64,000 nt of DNA from positions 417,414 to 481,413 of the forward strand of contig VSDK01010461.1 of NCBI GenBank assembly GCA_009767595.1, read 5' to 3'. Position 1 is the first letter of the stretch, and every line of letters starts with the position of its first letter. The stretch comes from Symbiodinium kawagutii. Taxonomy: Eukaryota; Sar; Dinophyceae; Suessiales; Symbiodiniaceae. Below, piece after piece: positions 1 to 13,200 of this stretch. The notes under the pieces were generated by a model that did no database searches, was not told the DNA's origin, and saw nothing but the letters and a program-made list of their open reading frames with translations. The translations under genes were made by a program, and so were the position numbers.

Positions 1-540
1 AGGCCGTCCACCGCTCTTGCCCGGCCGATCTGGCAGCCGCCAAGAGGGTTGGGTCGTGCCACCAGCTGTGAGGGCGAAGGACAGGGAACGGTGAGATGAT
101 GTCAGGCTATGGAAAAAATGGGGGGAACTCCCTGCCGTTTCCAGCTTTTGGGATGGCTGGGTTGAACGATTGACACCATCAATTCATTTGGGCTCCCTAT
201 AGCATTCAGTACCATTGAGATCATTTGGCATCGTTTGTTGAAGCAAAGTTTCTTGATGCTTCGCATGGTGTCAGGTCAGTAACGCCCATCGACATCCATA
301 AACGTCCGCATGCTTGGAATAGATTTCCAAGTTCTGACGATAAACTCTTGTGATGGATCATTGTGGGCAAGTATAGTCCTTTTATGTCCCTTCAAGAGGC
401 GAGACTCCTCAGGTATCTACGTATATCTACTGCATGGTTTGTTGATCCATACCAACCCGGTCAGAAACCTTTTGCGGCATATTCTTCACCATCACTGACT
501 CATGAAATGACTCGAATTGGGACTGGTGATCTGTCAGCGA
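1..540. other. unassigned stretch at window start
   Basis: No family is recognised here. The first ~45 bases are GC-rich and can be read as a short open stretch (AVHRSCPADLAAAKRV in frame 3) that could be the tail of an exon of a gene beginning outside the window. The rest has the base composition of intron or intergenic DNA, with only short ORFs. Confidence 0.3.
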
Positions 541-979
541 TCAGCGTTCTCTCAGGAGCAGAGTTCCTCTGATTCATCTTCCGACGAGGATGCCAGTGCT
601 CTAAAACCTGACCCTAGCACCAGTGGAGTTGGAAGCGGGAGCCTTCCTGGTCAACCCGCTGGTGTTCCGAGCTCACTGCTGGGGAATCGCTACTTGACAA
701 AGTGGCGCAGAGAGGAAAATTCAATGAACTGTTGAAAGATTGCAAAGAGCGAGCACTTCGAGTGTCTTCTATTTACAGAGGTTCTTGGGTATCTTTTTCG
801 TTTGAGGCCTATCGGTTTCGTCTACGACCGGGCCATCGACTCAAGACTTTCAGCGTGTCTTCAACAGCCTTTCCGTCTTCCGAACGCAGCTGATGGCAAA
901 CCAAAAGGCCATGGGCACCACCACTTGGATGAAATTGGGACAGGGCCCGTTCAGTGACCATCCCTCTTTAGTGGCGTGA
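541..979 (+). CDS. candidate exons of an unrecognised protein
   Basis: I do not recognise this gene. Two stretches look coding. From about 549 a Ser/Asp-rich segment follows a CAG (SSSDSSSDEDASALKP, then a Gly/Ser/Pro stretch). From 806 to a TGA at 977-979 a second open stretch reads TQDFQRVFNSLSVFRTQLMA and ends PFSDHPSLVA before the stop. A third overlapping frame gives KVAQRGKFNELLKDCKER near 700-750. The stop at 977 would suit the 3' end of a gene that starts upstream of the window. The stretches could instead be 5' exons of the channel gene that follows, whose N terminus is otherwise missing. The evidence is only sustained open reading and composition, so confidence is low. Confidence 0.28.
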
Positions 980-2303
980 ACGTTGTTCTCTACAAGGATC
1001 GCAATCATCGCATGACCTGCCGGTAAGCATGGCCACGAGGTTGATGTACATCACACGTTTCTTGGGGTGCCTCAATGTGCTGAATTTTGAAGTTATCTGG
1101 CCAACGCTATAATCATCTCGTCTCTAATCTATACCTGGATTTAGTGGTTCATGGCCTGTAGCTCCCACTAAAATGCACCACTCTTTACGAATGATTTCCT
1201 TCGTCCAGCTTTTAACTTGCGAGGCCATGCTGAATCTGTTGGATGAAGAGCTCGATAAAGTGAAGCGCTCTCCAGGCAGGTCCACATGATTAGATTTGAA
1301 ATTGGTGATAGCATGTGATGGCCGGAATTCTGAGGGCCATTTGATCAAGAAGGTCTGAAACCCTGAGATCTAGGAAAGCAATGGCAAGCATGGAATACCC
1401 GGTTTCTTCCAGAAGGATCTCTCTTACAGAAGCATGCAGAACCTACATTTGGTTCTTCATGCCGGGCCGACCAGACCACATAATTGTTCTGCGTTGTTTC
1501 CTCTTCACTGGCTGTGGATCGTACAAAGATGTAATCTGCTACTTGAAAGATGTTGAAACTGTTCGAAAAGCCGAGCTCGTCTGCGTTTTTGGCTTTGCAG
1601 CTCAACGAAGGAATGGGTGCAGCTGCGTTGGTCCGTGGTTCATCCAGCAACTTCGATCCAGGCACGGCTTGTCCCTGGCAATGCTGCATTATTCAGCACT
1701 CCATAGCACCCCCCGAAAAAAGCAGGTGCGGTGCCAGCTGCACTGGTTCGAGCACCTAGTGCACAAGTTGCTCAAGGTCCGGGTTGCGGCTGCACGGGGG
1801 ACAATCGGGTTGGATGAGATATGGTGACTACTGTGGGATTGCGGCTTGCTACGCGTTTGTCTCTGCTGTAACATGTTTTGTATACCTGTTGAACTTCAAC
1901 CGCTTTGGATTACTGAAACTGTTCTTGTTTATTTGACTGCATTTTCTGTGAATCTTTCTCAGTTGTGATTACTGTATTCAGTTTGATGAAGGCAATGCGT
2001 GCGAAAGTCTAACTTTTGAAAGGTTCAATCAAATTGGTCCCTTATGATGGCCCCTGTGTTTCTCAAGAACTGCCCAGGAGAAGTGAAGCGTTACTCGTTC
2101 AATTCGACATTTCCTTCCCTGCCGTCAGTACAGAAAGCGCGAAAGAGGCCTACATTTGAAACCAGACTGAGCCTCCGGGTGAGATTCACCAGATGAAATG
2201 CCACACAAGTGCTGGTTGTCCAAGAGCTTGTTTGAAATGGGGTCCCCACTGATGTCCTTGGAGCTGCAGACTCCGTTTTCTTGTTACTTTGTTGGTCTCG
2301 CAG
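980..2303. other. no confident gene; possible GC-rich exon near 1720-1826
   Basis: Mostly intron-like sequence. A GC-rich patch near 1720-1826 is open in the frame that reads HWFEHLVHKLLKVRVAAARG before a TGA at 1825-1827, and might be an exon of the channel gene downstream. Nothing here could be matched to a family or linked by splice phase. Confidence 0.3.
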
Positions 2304-5300
2304 CCAGGCGCATGTCTTGGATTCAAAAGACCAACCCTTTGGTTGACGATGAACCGAGCTCCCCAACTGCCGGGGAGGGCGAAGATGAAGAAGCTCGGCC
2401 AATGGAAGAGTATGGATCAGATTCATTGCCTGGTCAGGTGTGGGTCCTTGCGATACCTCGAGGGTGGTGAATTGCTCCAATGCTGAAACGCCAAGGACAT
2501 CAATTGGACGAAAGAAGACCGAGAAAAAGCCCGCAAAGAAGCTGAAGACTATCAAAAGGGTGGGATGTGGCTTGGCGCTGAAGAAACTCATCCTCGTGGT
2601 TCATTCTTTCCATTTGCCGGCTCTTGGTCAATCTCAGTCAGAAGCAATGGTGGGGGGGGGGCTGGTGAGGTTCCTGGGTTGCGGAAGATGGCAACACCTC
2701 AATCGCTTTAATCGCGCAAGATTGCATAATTTGTCCCCCCCCAAAAAAATGTCCAACAGCTGTCCTAAGCCCTAACTGATGGAGAATGCAAGCGGCCAAA
2801 GACCATGCAACATGAGGCTGTCTCAGCTCAACGAAGATCTTGTGAAGAATTCTGTTCAAAAGCGTGCGGCCAATGTTCCTTGACTTCATTGATCCTGGCC
2901 GCTGGTGCGGCCGGATGGTCGGCGGTCACATGGGTGGTCACATGGGTGGAATGCCATGGGAATGGCATGAAGCTCACACTCTCGCATAATAGCAGCCAAG
3001 ACTATTTTGCATCTAGACTTCACTATACTTTCATTGTTTTTAATTTCTGGTAGCGTTTGGGAAAGAATAGTTATATGATTAAATATAGTTGAAATCTCAC
3101 GCCTTTGATGGAGTCTGACCGGCATGATTTGCCCCTTCCGAACATGCCACAGGAACAGGCTTGGCATCAGCGGCTGCTTCGCGCCAAAAATCTCAGGATC
3201 TCAACAACCTGGCGGAAGAGTTCGCACCAGCGCGACACAATGACGGCATTTTGGTGCGGATGGGAATGCACCCTTGGTTTGAGCGGATTACCATGGCTGT
3301 GATTTTCCTCAACGCAGTTTGGAGCTTTGCTTGCAGAGAGGCGTGATCACGACATGGATGAAGGCAGTTGTGGGGTTCCACTTCTCAAGATCTTGTCTGG
3401 CGGGGTGAGCGTGATTTTTTTTGCGGAAGACGGCGCCCATTTTGTAAGTTTTCAGTACACTCATTGTAAGCTTCGCGCACGTTGTGCTTTTCAACTTCGA
3501 CTAGAGCCACACACACACATTGATTCTCGGACCAAGGATTTCTGTTGACATCGAGTTCAACGATGCTGACATTCTTGCGGAGGCCAGGCTGGCAGAACAT
3601 TCAATTTTGGCTTTCAAAATTTGGAAAGCGTGAATCAAGCCGGTTCAAGCCTACTGTTGGGAAATGCATCAATACATTGCATTTGAACGCAACAGAGCGC
3701 AAATGCAGCGAGAGCAGGGGCAATAAGCCCAGAATGGGAAAAAAATACGCACACTGCTTACCTGCCGCTTTCGGGGAGAAACCACCCCACCATGAAACTT
3801 CAAAACACAGGCGACATATGAATTAGTTTGAGTCTTGAATGTCGCTTTGATTGTAGCTATTTTGCGCAGGTTCATCTGACCTATAGACATACATAGACCG
3901 TCCGACTATACCTAAAGAGAGAAGCCTGGCACCAGGCAGACCTTGGCTTCGTCATTGTCGAGAACATGTTTTGCACCTTCTTCACCTTTGAGCTCATTCT
4001 TCGCTACATGATGTTCTTGAAGACCTGGTATGCCTTGCAGGATCCATGGTTTATGCTCCTTGGCCCTAGTATGCCCTTGTCAGGAAACTTGTGAACCCTT
4101 GATTTGCATTGCCGGCCTCTACGGGGTACCTCTGGCAGCTCCAGTGCCCCCTACCTTTTTTCCCGTGCGCAAAAACCGTTTGGCATGTGAAAAGCCATGT
4201 GGGCACCTGAGTGCCAGCAGAAAAGTCTGAAGGAACCCGCTGAGCACCTGCCAGATGGCCCTGTGTTTGTGTTGCCCAGCCGGTCTAAGCATAGCAGTTG
4301 TCTTGGCATATCTTGACATCCCTTTCGCAGGGCTGTGACTGAACCTGGCCGGCCTTGAGATTGGCACCTGCTGTGATGAGGTTTGATGTCTTCCTCCTTA
4401 CCCTTATGATATTTGAAACTTGGCTGGTGCCCATTGCTCACCTCTTGACTCACAACAGTGGAAACAGCGTCTTGGTAGCAGAGGGGGTTAGTTCAACCCA
4501 GGTAACTGCAACGGGAGTCGGATTACAAAGTTGTTTGTAAGTGCCATTCAAGTCGTATATTTGGAAACGCCTCCAGAGTTTGTCACAGACTTTGCCAGAC
4601 CTTTAGGGCAAGTGTGCAGATGTGTGTAGATGTGTGTAGTTGGTAGTGCGTCGAGTTTGCAACTGCATCAGTTATATAGATGTAGCATCCTGCAGCCAGT
4701 TTGCAGACTTTGCTGCTTCTGTAGTTCCATCTCCCAGAGGCTCAGTGTACTGCTTGTGCTCCAAGGCATTACAGGTGGCGCCTCCGTCTTGCGTGTGGCG
4801 CGCGTCTTACGTGTACTGCGCACAGCACGGATGGCACGCCTGGTTCGCTTGATGCCGGAGTTGATGATCCTCATTAAAGGACAGCCTGGGAGCAGGTGGC
4901 ATGAGTTTGGCTAGCTGTTGATTAGTTAATGGTTGGTTTATAGTGGTTTGTAATGGTTGATAATGGCCGGGTAGTGGATCTACAGTACTTGTTTCAGCCA
5001 TGGCGAATGTGACTTCGTTGCTGGCGTTGGTTGTTTGCTCCACTCCCTCGGCAAGGAATGATGGTAGCCTGTCGGTCCGTGCTCCTTGGCCGTGATGATT
5101 TTGGATTGATCAGGGATGGGCACAGCTGCTAGTGGAGTTTCTTGTGCAGATTTGGTTGCCCTCATGGCATCAAGCCAATGGATGAAAGATGATGAAAGTC
5201 GGTTTTTGAAAGACAAATCTCAAAGATGCAAGAAGGAATCTTTTTTCATGTTTTGAAGTGTCAATGAGGGTCAAGACGAAGCCATGGTAGCAAGGGCCAA

Positions 5301-7430
5301 CAGCATTGCTTGAATAAGTTTTCCCTAGCTAGTGTTCACTATCCTTTCAATTCTAATGCTGGCCTTTTCACAACCAGGCATTGGTCCGTGGGTAGGAATT
5401 TTGAATATCTATGCTCGGTCTACTGTGCCGTACTTGAACGTCTTAATTTTCACCTTTTTTCTAGGTGAGGGTATGCATTTTGCCAATTCAGACATTTCAC
5501 ATGTTCGAGAGCATGCCGCATGCCAGTGTCAAGGAATTCCTCAGTCTGCCAGAATCCATGTTGGACAGAATGTTGGTTTCACGCTGCGCCAAATTTCAAT
5601 GATTCGCGTTTCAGATGACATGTCGGCAAAATGGTGCCTAAATGAAAACTGTTGTCAGGCAATGTCAGGCACGATGCAAGTATGCCATTGCATTCGTATA
5701 TTATCACGAGTTTACAGACATGTAGCAAATACGAATCGTATATAATATACGTACAGGGTTTGTACACAAGATATGAAACATATCACCAGCACAAATAAAG
5801 AGCTCCGTATGCATGTGCCGGGTTGGAGGGACGGGAGCGCACATGCTCTTTACCAAGTAAGGCTATCAGCGTGAGCTTCATTTTTCTCAAATGATCACGT
5901 TTTCTCAAATCTTGATATATGATTGACCTGTTGCTAGATCTTCCCATGGTCCCTTGATTTCCACGGCCAGATTCTTTACCTTGGTTTTGCTCCTGTTGTT
6001 CACCTACGTCTTCAGCGTGGCCTTTATGCAGTTCAGCCGTGGCACGCCTTTAGAGCACAAATTCTTCAACTCGATGGGCACGGCGATTTGGACCTTGTTT
6101 CTTGGTTGAGCGGTTGACCGATTGTGGGAGCTGGTCACGGATCAGAAAACTACAGGTGCACCGAAATGCTGCAAGAAAAAGCATTCCCCCCCCAAAAAAA
6201 ATAAAAATAAAATCGGAGTACGGTAATCCTTTCTTACCTGATACATGACACGCCCGGAGGTTTTGGTTGATTCGGAGGGGATTTTTGTAGTTGGGGTCCC
6301 TGGTAACCCCTAGTATAGTAAACAATGACCAGGAATTTGAAAAAATGTCCTTTGAAAAAATCACCTTTTCTATTTAAAGTCCTTTATCCAAACCTACTCC
6401 AAAATTGCCTTAGGAAGGAAACCACTCATTGTTTTGATATATAGACAATGACAACCTTATTTTTTGAAAACTGACCATAATGCAACAACCCCCGAGGCGA
6501 AGGTTGTTCTTTTTAGAATCAAAAAGCCGAAAACATTCCAGTCCAGGGTATTTTTTGATTTGGGGGGTCGTAGTAGCAAGAAGGGAGTAGAGGTGTTTTT
6601 GGTTTGGAAGCAGCTGGGCAGAATATGGCAGGATGAGATCGCAGCGATTCCCCACATGAGCCAAAGACTCTTGGGCATTCCATCCAAGACCACGGTGCAT
6701 TCTGATATATTTTGATTAATTAGCATCTCTTCATGGTCTCAACCGGGGTGTTGTCAAGTCTTGTAAGGAATTCAGTGCATTTGGTTCCTCAAGATGATGA
6801 AAACTTGGAGGTAGTGACACGACGTTTTGCATGAACTTCCACGCATTCCAATCCCCTAGCTCCTCCTCAGCTTCTTCCTACGGCACTGTCACCAGGATCA
6901 TCACAATCAACATCCTCATCCATGGTTACAAATCACCAATCACCGATTGTCATCAGCATTATCGTCAACATTCATTCAGCAGCATCATAGTGCATCATCT
7001 TTTGACATCATTAGCATCATCATCCACTATCATCAGTCGTCAGCAATGAGCATTTGCTCGTTAGTGACATTTCTGGCCATCCAGCATTTAGTCTTAGTTA
7101 ATAATGAATCATCATAATCATGCATAAATGTTAGCCGTTTTGTCATTGTCATCAATCATTACCTGTCACAATTCATTGCCATAATGCATCATGCATAATC
7201 AGCCAGTTCATTTCTTGTGCGTCATGATCATCAAGCATCGCCAAGCATCGTCAAGCATCAGTAAGCATGCATAATTGTGGTCATCATTGTCCATCCTCCA
7301 TCAACCAGCAACATCATTGCAATTTCATCATCCATCTTCATCATGAGTTATTGTTGATACACGATTTCTTTGGAATCATCCATCAACACCAGTGTTATCA
7401 TGCATAATCATCCATAATGGTTGTCGTCGC

Positions 7431-7470
<40 letters not shown>

Positions 7471-10295
7471 GTCATCGTCACCGCCATCACCTGTTTTGCG
7501 TTTTTTTCTACAGCAGCATTAACAACTCTAACTCTAACCCACCCATCATCATCATCATCATTACTCACCACTGTGTGCATATTGCCCAGTGCCATCCATG
7601 ATTATCATTGTTGGCGGCATCCATCATCCGCAAACAATATATCATCATTCATCATCATTATCATGATCCATAATCCATCAGCCACCGGGCATCAGCCAGC
7701 ATCGATTATCCACCAGCCATCATGATTAATCCATACATCACCCATCAGCCATCATCCACCCTTACCCATCATCGGCAATTACTAGTAACTTGTATCATTC
7801 ATATTCACTCATGCACCCTTTTTGCCACAGCAGGCACTAAGTGTTTCTGGGTCGTCAATTCTTTGAGCCTGCTGAAATTTGAGTCGGAAGCACCCAGGAT
7901 TCTGAGATGCATCCTAACAGATCAGCAGACCATTATCGAAGCGGTGGCCGAGGACCCACAAGCACAGCATAGCACAGCTGTCCATGACTCACCATGCTGA
8001 TGCTTTGCTAAAAGCAATCAAATCATCGCAACGCAGTACCACAATGTACCACACAGGAGAGCTGGGTCATGGCCATTCTGATGTTATTCTTCATTCTCTT
8101 CGGATCTCTGACCGTGATGAATATGCTTTTGGGCGTTTTGGTAGAGGCGTGTCGTCCTTGGCGGCTCGCACACGGGGAGATTGACAGACACATGTCCTGA
8201 AGAGAAGTGAGTTTGATCCAAAATATGCATGCCGTGCTTGCAGATGCTTAAGCAGCACCGCTAACCACGCTCAATGTTCGGTTAGTTTTGTGGGCGCTGC
8301 TGAGTCTTGTGGAGCTGGAACGCTCCGAAATTTTGACAGGCCATCAAGACCGTGTCGACCATGGAGCGTGAGCAATTGGAAGTGGACTTTGCCAAAAAAT
8401 GCCTATGGGAAATGATCGACAAAGGCCACGGCATCACAACACATCATAGTGATTCAACGTTGAAAGCATGTCAAAAGCCTGGCAGTACCAGTGCCTAGTG
8501 CAGCTAGTGGCTGGATGTGGCCCCTGGGAATCAGATTTTAATCGAGACGTTTATAATCTAGATCTCTTGATTGTCTCCACAAGCTTTGATTTTCCCAGTG
8601 CATGGGGAGATCTTTCGAGGACATGCAGATCAGGACGGTGACAACCGAATCTCCGAAGAGGAGTATCGCAACGTCTTAAGGACTCCTCAGGCAACTTGGA
8701 GCAACTCGAGGAACTTGTGACAACTTTGAAAAAATCCAGCCACCCCTGGAGGACAAGGAATTCAAAAAAGTCGTTGAAAAGTGTATGCCTTGACCTCCCG
8801 CCCTGTTGCTTTAAGGCCATGGCTGCATTGACCAGCCTCGGTGTGGACGTGGAGGCTGCCTTGGATTACGGTCCCTTTGGCATCGCAAGATGCACACCGA
8901 TCACCAGGTTCAGGTAAAAAAATGTCAATGGCGATGTTATGACTTTGGTGCATCATTTCCATGAAAGTGATTTAAGTGCAAATGATCAACGATCAATGCT
9001 TGAAACGAGCACGGCCAGTTTGTCATTCTCAGCGTCTGCTAAACATCATTGAGTTGAGGGGGTCCCTTTCAACAAAAGATGTTCATCTAATCGCCCACTA
9101 GCTGCATCTATACTTGCATCAGTGAGTTGAGGTCGGCTCCTGTTTGAAGATGGTGAGCCCTTGACATTCGGCGATTTCATGCGTGGTATCTTGACTCTCC
9201 GCGGCTCCAACCAGACGACCGTGAAGGATTGGGAAAGTGTGGAGAAATCTCGTGGCATTAAATGGCCATGGGCCAAGCAGTTAACCAACCAATAATGGTG
9301 GTTATTACCCAGCCAACTATGGGAAAACAATGGTTAATGATAGGGGAACCAGGGGTACGGGATTTTGACCCACAGCCAAATAAGGCACTACCATATCAGT
9401 TTGACGTAGTTTCTGGCATACACCCATCCTTGTTAGCATTCTGTTTGGATCTATTTGGCATAACTCCTGGCATTCTGTTGGGCGTAAATTCTGACCTTCC
9501 GACAGTGTCTTTGGCATTCTGTTTGGGATGGAGTCTGACAGAATGTTCGGCAAACATTCTGGCATTCTATGTGGCATGAATTCTGACTTCTTATCCTTGG
9601 CATTTCATGCTTGACCTGTTTCACTAACAAAATGGTTCTAGGCGGCCAAGCAATGCAGTGGTTGCTGTTTTAGAATTGTTTGGTAAGAGCTTTGCATGCG
9701 CAGGACATTGTGGACCTGCGCAAGTTCACGGCCGACGAGTTTTCGCACATTCATGAGGTTCTCAACGGAATTTGCAAGTTTTTGGTGGCCATCACGCCAG
9801 GACACGAATCTTGCGCAGCCAGTTTTGCAAATTATATCGCTGAGCAGAGCATGGATGAGCATAGCAGAGCCTAGAACAACGTACAGTGCATTGGAGTTGG
9901 AGTTGGGCAAAACACAGAACTAAAGGGACCATGGATTCTTGATATGTTTACACCAGAAACCGTAGTGCCTTCCAACAATAGCATATTGTCCTTGCCACTG
10001 AATTGGCGAACTTAGTTTTAATCATATCGTTGATCAACTTGACCAGCTTGAGACTTTTCTAATCCAATAGTCAAGTTAATCAAGAGCATTATTGGTTTCT
10101 AATGAGTTTCGAAGGTTCAACCCCATTCCTCTCCATGCAGTCGCAGGACAAGGTCCACCGTCAAGCGCAACCGGTCCCCAAACTCAAACTGCCTCCAGTG
10201 CCCCACCGTCAACTGGACCCGTGCCTGGAGCCGCTCGATACAGCTCCTCGGCAGCATCCCGGACAGACATGGCAGTGATGACCGATGTTGACTGA
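2304..10295 (+). CDS. voltage-gated cation channel, single six-TM domain with EF-hand (copy 1)
   Basis: A membrane ion channel with one S1-S6 domain and a cytoplasmic calcium-binding tail. Exons seen: N terminus 2304-2437 (RRMSWIQK), 2496-2558, 2816-2868; S1 with pre-S1 HPWFERITMAVIFLNAVW to 3321, continuing 3537-3582; S2 3935-4054 (FVIVENMFCTFFTFELILR); S3 from 4381; S4 4775-4879 with Arg every third residue (RVARVLRVLRTARMARLVRL); S5 5971-6104; pore-side ILRCILTDQQ to 7952; S6 8057-8146 (SLTVMNMLLGVLVE). Then come AIKTVSTMEREQLEVDFAKK from 8340, an EF-hand loop DQDGDNRISEEE (8628-8663), LTSLGVDVEAALDYG, FEDGEPLTFGDFMRGIL (~9140-9227) and VDLRKFTADEFSH (~9705). The last exon, ~10147-10295, reads as a Ser/Thr/Pro tail to a TGA. 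Another frame of that exon stops at 10279, so its frame is uncertain. The start codon was not found. Ion selectivity cannot be told because the pore loop is split by an unresolved intron. The paralogue lies 13 kb downstream. Confidence 0.86.
6835..7830. repeat. CAT/ATC-rich low-complexity block with a (CAT)n core
   Basis: About 1 kb inside the long intron of channel copy 1 between the S5 and pore-side exons. It is dominated by degenerate CAT/ATC words, with an uninterrupted CAT tract at about 7431-7470. ORFs here translate to poly-His, poly-Ile, poly-Ser or, on the other strand, poly-Met, and are not genes. Confidence 0.85.
9260..9382. mobile_element. MITE-like TIR element, copy 1
   Basis: A ~123-bp non-coding element in an intron of channel copy 1. 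Its left end AATGGCCATGGGCCAAGCAG matches the inverted right end TTTTGACCCACAGCCAAA. The ends are bounded by TA dinucleotides, compatible with a TA target-site duplication. Interior signposts shared with the other copies are TTAACCAACCAA and GGGGAACCAGGGGTA. It encodes nothing, so any mobility would need a transposase elsewhere. Confidence 0.6.
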
Positions 10296-13200
10296 TGTTG
10301 ACCCGCTGGTGGTTTTAACCATGGTTTATTAATCTTAAATGATGAGAAGGGAGAACTACTGGCTGATGGCTTTTTTTGCATTTAGTCTTCCCTAGATTTC
10401 CCTATTATTAATAAATGGTTGGTCGACTAATATTCTATGCGAGCACTCTCGTGGGGGCCGCCTCCACTGGGAGTGAAATAATGGTTGACTAATATTTGTC
10501 ATACGGGTTGAAACCACCAACCTGTTGAGATAGATAGAGTTTATGTACGCATGAGATTGCATGAATGACATTGATTCGAGACAATTCCATTAATCTGACA
10601 TGCGGCGATATTTATAGTTTATATATAGACTTCACCAATTGACAAATGACTGCAGCAAGATTGCCAATTGTGTCTAATTGCCAACAGTCCATGTTTTCGA
10701 TCACCACCAGGATTCACTATGTTTTTTCTTGTGCCTGCAAGTAGCAATGATTTGTATTTTTGAAATCTGGCTTTTAGATCGCCGCAACGTTTCGTGACCA
10801 GGCCGTGCAAGGTCATCCTTCGCTTCGGTGACTTCACTGACAGTAACAGACGACGATCATCGGGATAGTACTCGAACTGACCCTAGCTCACAATAGTTGC
10901 GGAGGGCAAGGCCGCCACCGTTTGGGGGCGGCACCAGATGCCACAAGCGGATTGGCCAACTTGGTCTCGCAGATGCACGCAGCATAGCATAGGAAGAAAC
11001 AAGTGACAATTTGTGGATGCTTGTTGGCACCCTAACGCTATGCTTGCTTCTCAGTCATGAAGTGCAGCACATACGGCGGATGCAGTAGGTACTAGCGTTG
11101 ATTGTCAAGCGTTCAAATGTGGTGCAGCCCCCTGTAGGAAATGAACAAAGATCACAGAGCCACAGATGAAAAGAATTGAAAAGAGACAATTGGTAGGACA
11201 AGATAATCACTGGCAGAGCTACGTAGTTGTACAGACACCTGGTGCACCTGACCGAGTTGAAGCCTTGAAAATCATGAAATACCAGGGAGATGAAAGATCA
11301 TGAACGTGTGGTCCATGTGGTCCCCGGTGACTTGGCTTTCACTTGGAGGTCAGCACTGAATTGGAGGTCCCCATGTCAGCTCGTCAAACGATGCGGCGAC
11401 GACAGCTCTTCCTTTTTGCAGCTCAATGCTGCCATACCCAGCGCCCGTGACCCGTTCCCAACGAGCGCTGCAAAGTTGAAGCAGATCATGTAGCGAGAGT
11501 CGCATGGCGACAGGATGAACATTGATGCAACTGAGCATGGCACATGGGAAATAACAAGGCAGCTTTGTATGTTGTATTGCCATGTTGATGAAGTAGTGGT
11601 GAAAGGATCTAAGGCACGGAGTTGTTGCAGGTAACATACTGAGTGGTAGTGGGCATGGTTGAGGTGATCTTATGGCCCCGTCATGTCCTACAATCCCGCT
11701 GAAGAAAGAAATGGACTTGCAACAATCTGTGGGAAGATGGAAAAAATCTGTGGGAAGGTTCCGAAGATATTTGAAGTTTGCTCGGTAGCTGTGAACGGGT
11801 CGGATGCAGACGTAGCCTAAAGATGCCTGAAGTGAATGAATTAGGCGATGCCCGAGATGCCCGGGTGCGCAATGCGCGTAGGTTGCCCCATTTGTGGCAA
11901 TGCCGAAATTCACTGTAGGACTTCAGAGTCAGAAATGATACAAATTGATAGCGATTGCAATGCACATTGAATTTCGGAAGGATCGTTGCCGAGAAGTTGC
12001 AGGATGCTGACGATTGGCATTGATTTGCTTATTTTTTCAGCTAGTAGGTCCTGCACACATGGAAGCTCCTTCATGATTTTCCATGTTTGCCCTAATTCGC
12101 CGTCCATGGGCTTTGCATGCTTTGCACGTTCTTAATCCGTCTGAATCCGAGTTGACAGAGTGACCTTGGAAGTGAGCTTGCAACATTGAAATGGGTCATG
12201 TGTTGTCAGATCGAGGACAAAAAGTTATAGTCATGCAGCTATTTGCAGCTTATCGGATTCTAGGGGCCAAAGTGACATAACCTGACCATGAAAGCATCAT
12301 AAGGATTCATAAGGTACCCAAAAGTGCCAAGTAGTCACTCGTTACGGCTGCAGTAGGTGCAGTCCCTGGATTTTCTCTTTGCTCGCCTCTCGTCTTAGAT
12401 CGAGTGGCATCTCCCCTGCATGAGGACTCTTCATGTCCTGTCAATTCGTCGGACTGAAAATTTGCACCACAGCAGTTCACAGCTTGGCTGACTGGCTGAG
12501 GACTGGCTGACGGTGTTTCAGAGCTCCGTGGTGGGGTTTTCTTTGGTAACATGTATCCTGACATTTCAATGGCAAGAAATTCAGAATGGCCGAACCCTGA
12601 AAGGCCATGCAGGATGACCAGCCCAATCAATCCTGGATCGATTAAATGGAGGTACCATTTGTGACTTCGAGCTGAATCGTGTTTGCAACAGTTGTTCCTT
12701 TAATCCACCAGCATCTAGTTCACGAAGGTTTTTGAGGTTTATGCACGATGGACATAATCTGGCACTTAAATGCAGTGTACATGTTAGAAAAAATGTTGCC
12801 AATGAGATGCCTTCCCAATTTTGAATCTGTTTTCCAGGTGCTTGTCATCTGGCGTTCTTGTATGAGCTGTTTGGGCATTATTTGTGAAGAGAAAGAGGGG
12901 CACAGAGAGAGATTTGCGCCTAAGGGTTGCTGGATGCCGCTTTGACATAGCCGTGGGATCTAGTGGGAATGGAATGCCTTGCTCGCTGCAGCTTAATGGC
13001 TCAATGCTCACCGATGAACCTTCGCTGGCACACCTTGTTGAAGGCCGGGATCAGTACTGGCGCAGGGGTGTCAAACTGTTTGGAAAGCTGTCAACTGTCA
13101 AGCCTGGTTGTTTTCAAGCGAATGCACAATTCACGTGAGGAAGGGGGACAATTTTCTGCTGTTCCTGAATATGTTCAATTCTATAATTTTACATTGCATT

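Noticed and set aside
2091..2591. 166-residue - strand ORF
   Set aside because: Antisense to two N-terminal exons of channel copy 1 that match the paralogue.
2733..2749. C8A7 tract, repeated at 6186-6201
   Set aside because: Looked like a possible retroelement tail, but there is no shared flanking sequence, no target duplication and no coding remnant nearby.
7398..7601. poly-His and poly-Met ORFs
   Set aside because: Translation of the (CAT)n microsatellite in three frames; the same applies at 16355-16744.
11350..11913. 187-residue ORF on the - strand in the inter-channel region
   Set aside because: The longest ORF there, but Cys/His/Leu/Ser-rich without recognisable motif, partner exons or splice context. 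Likely chance.
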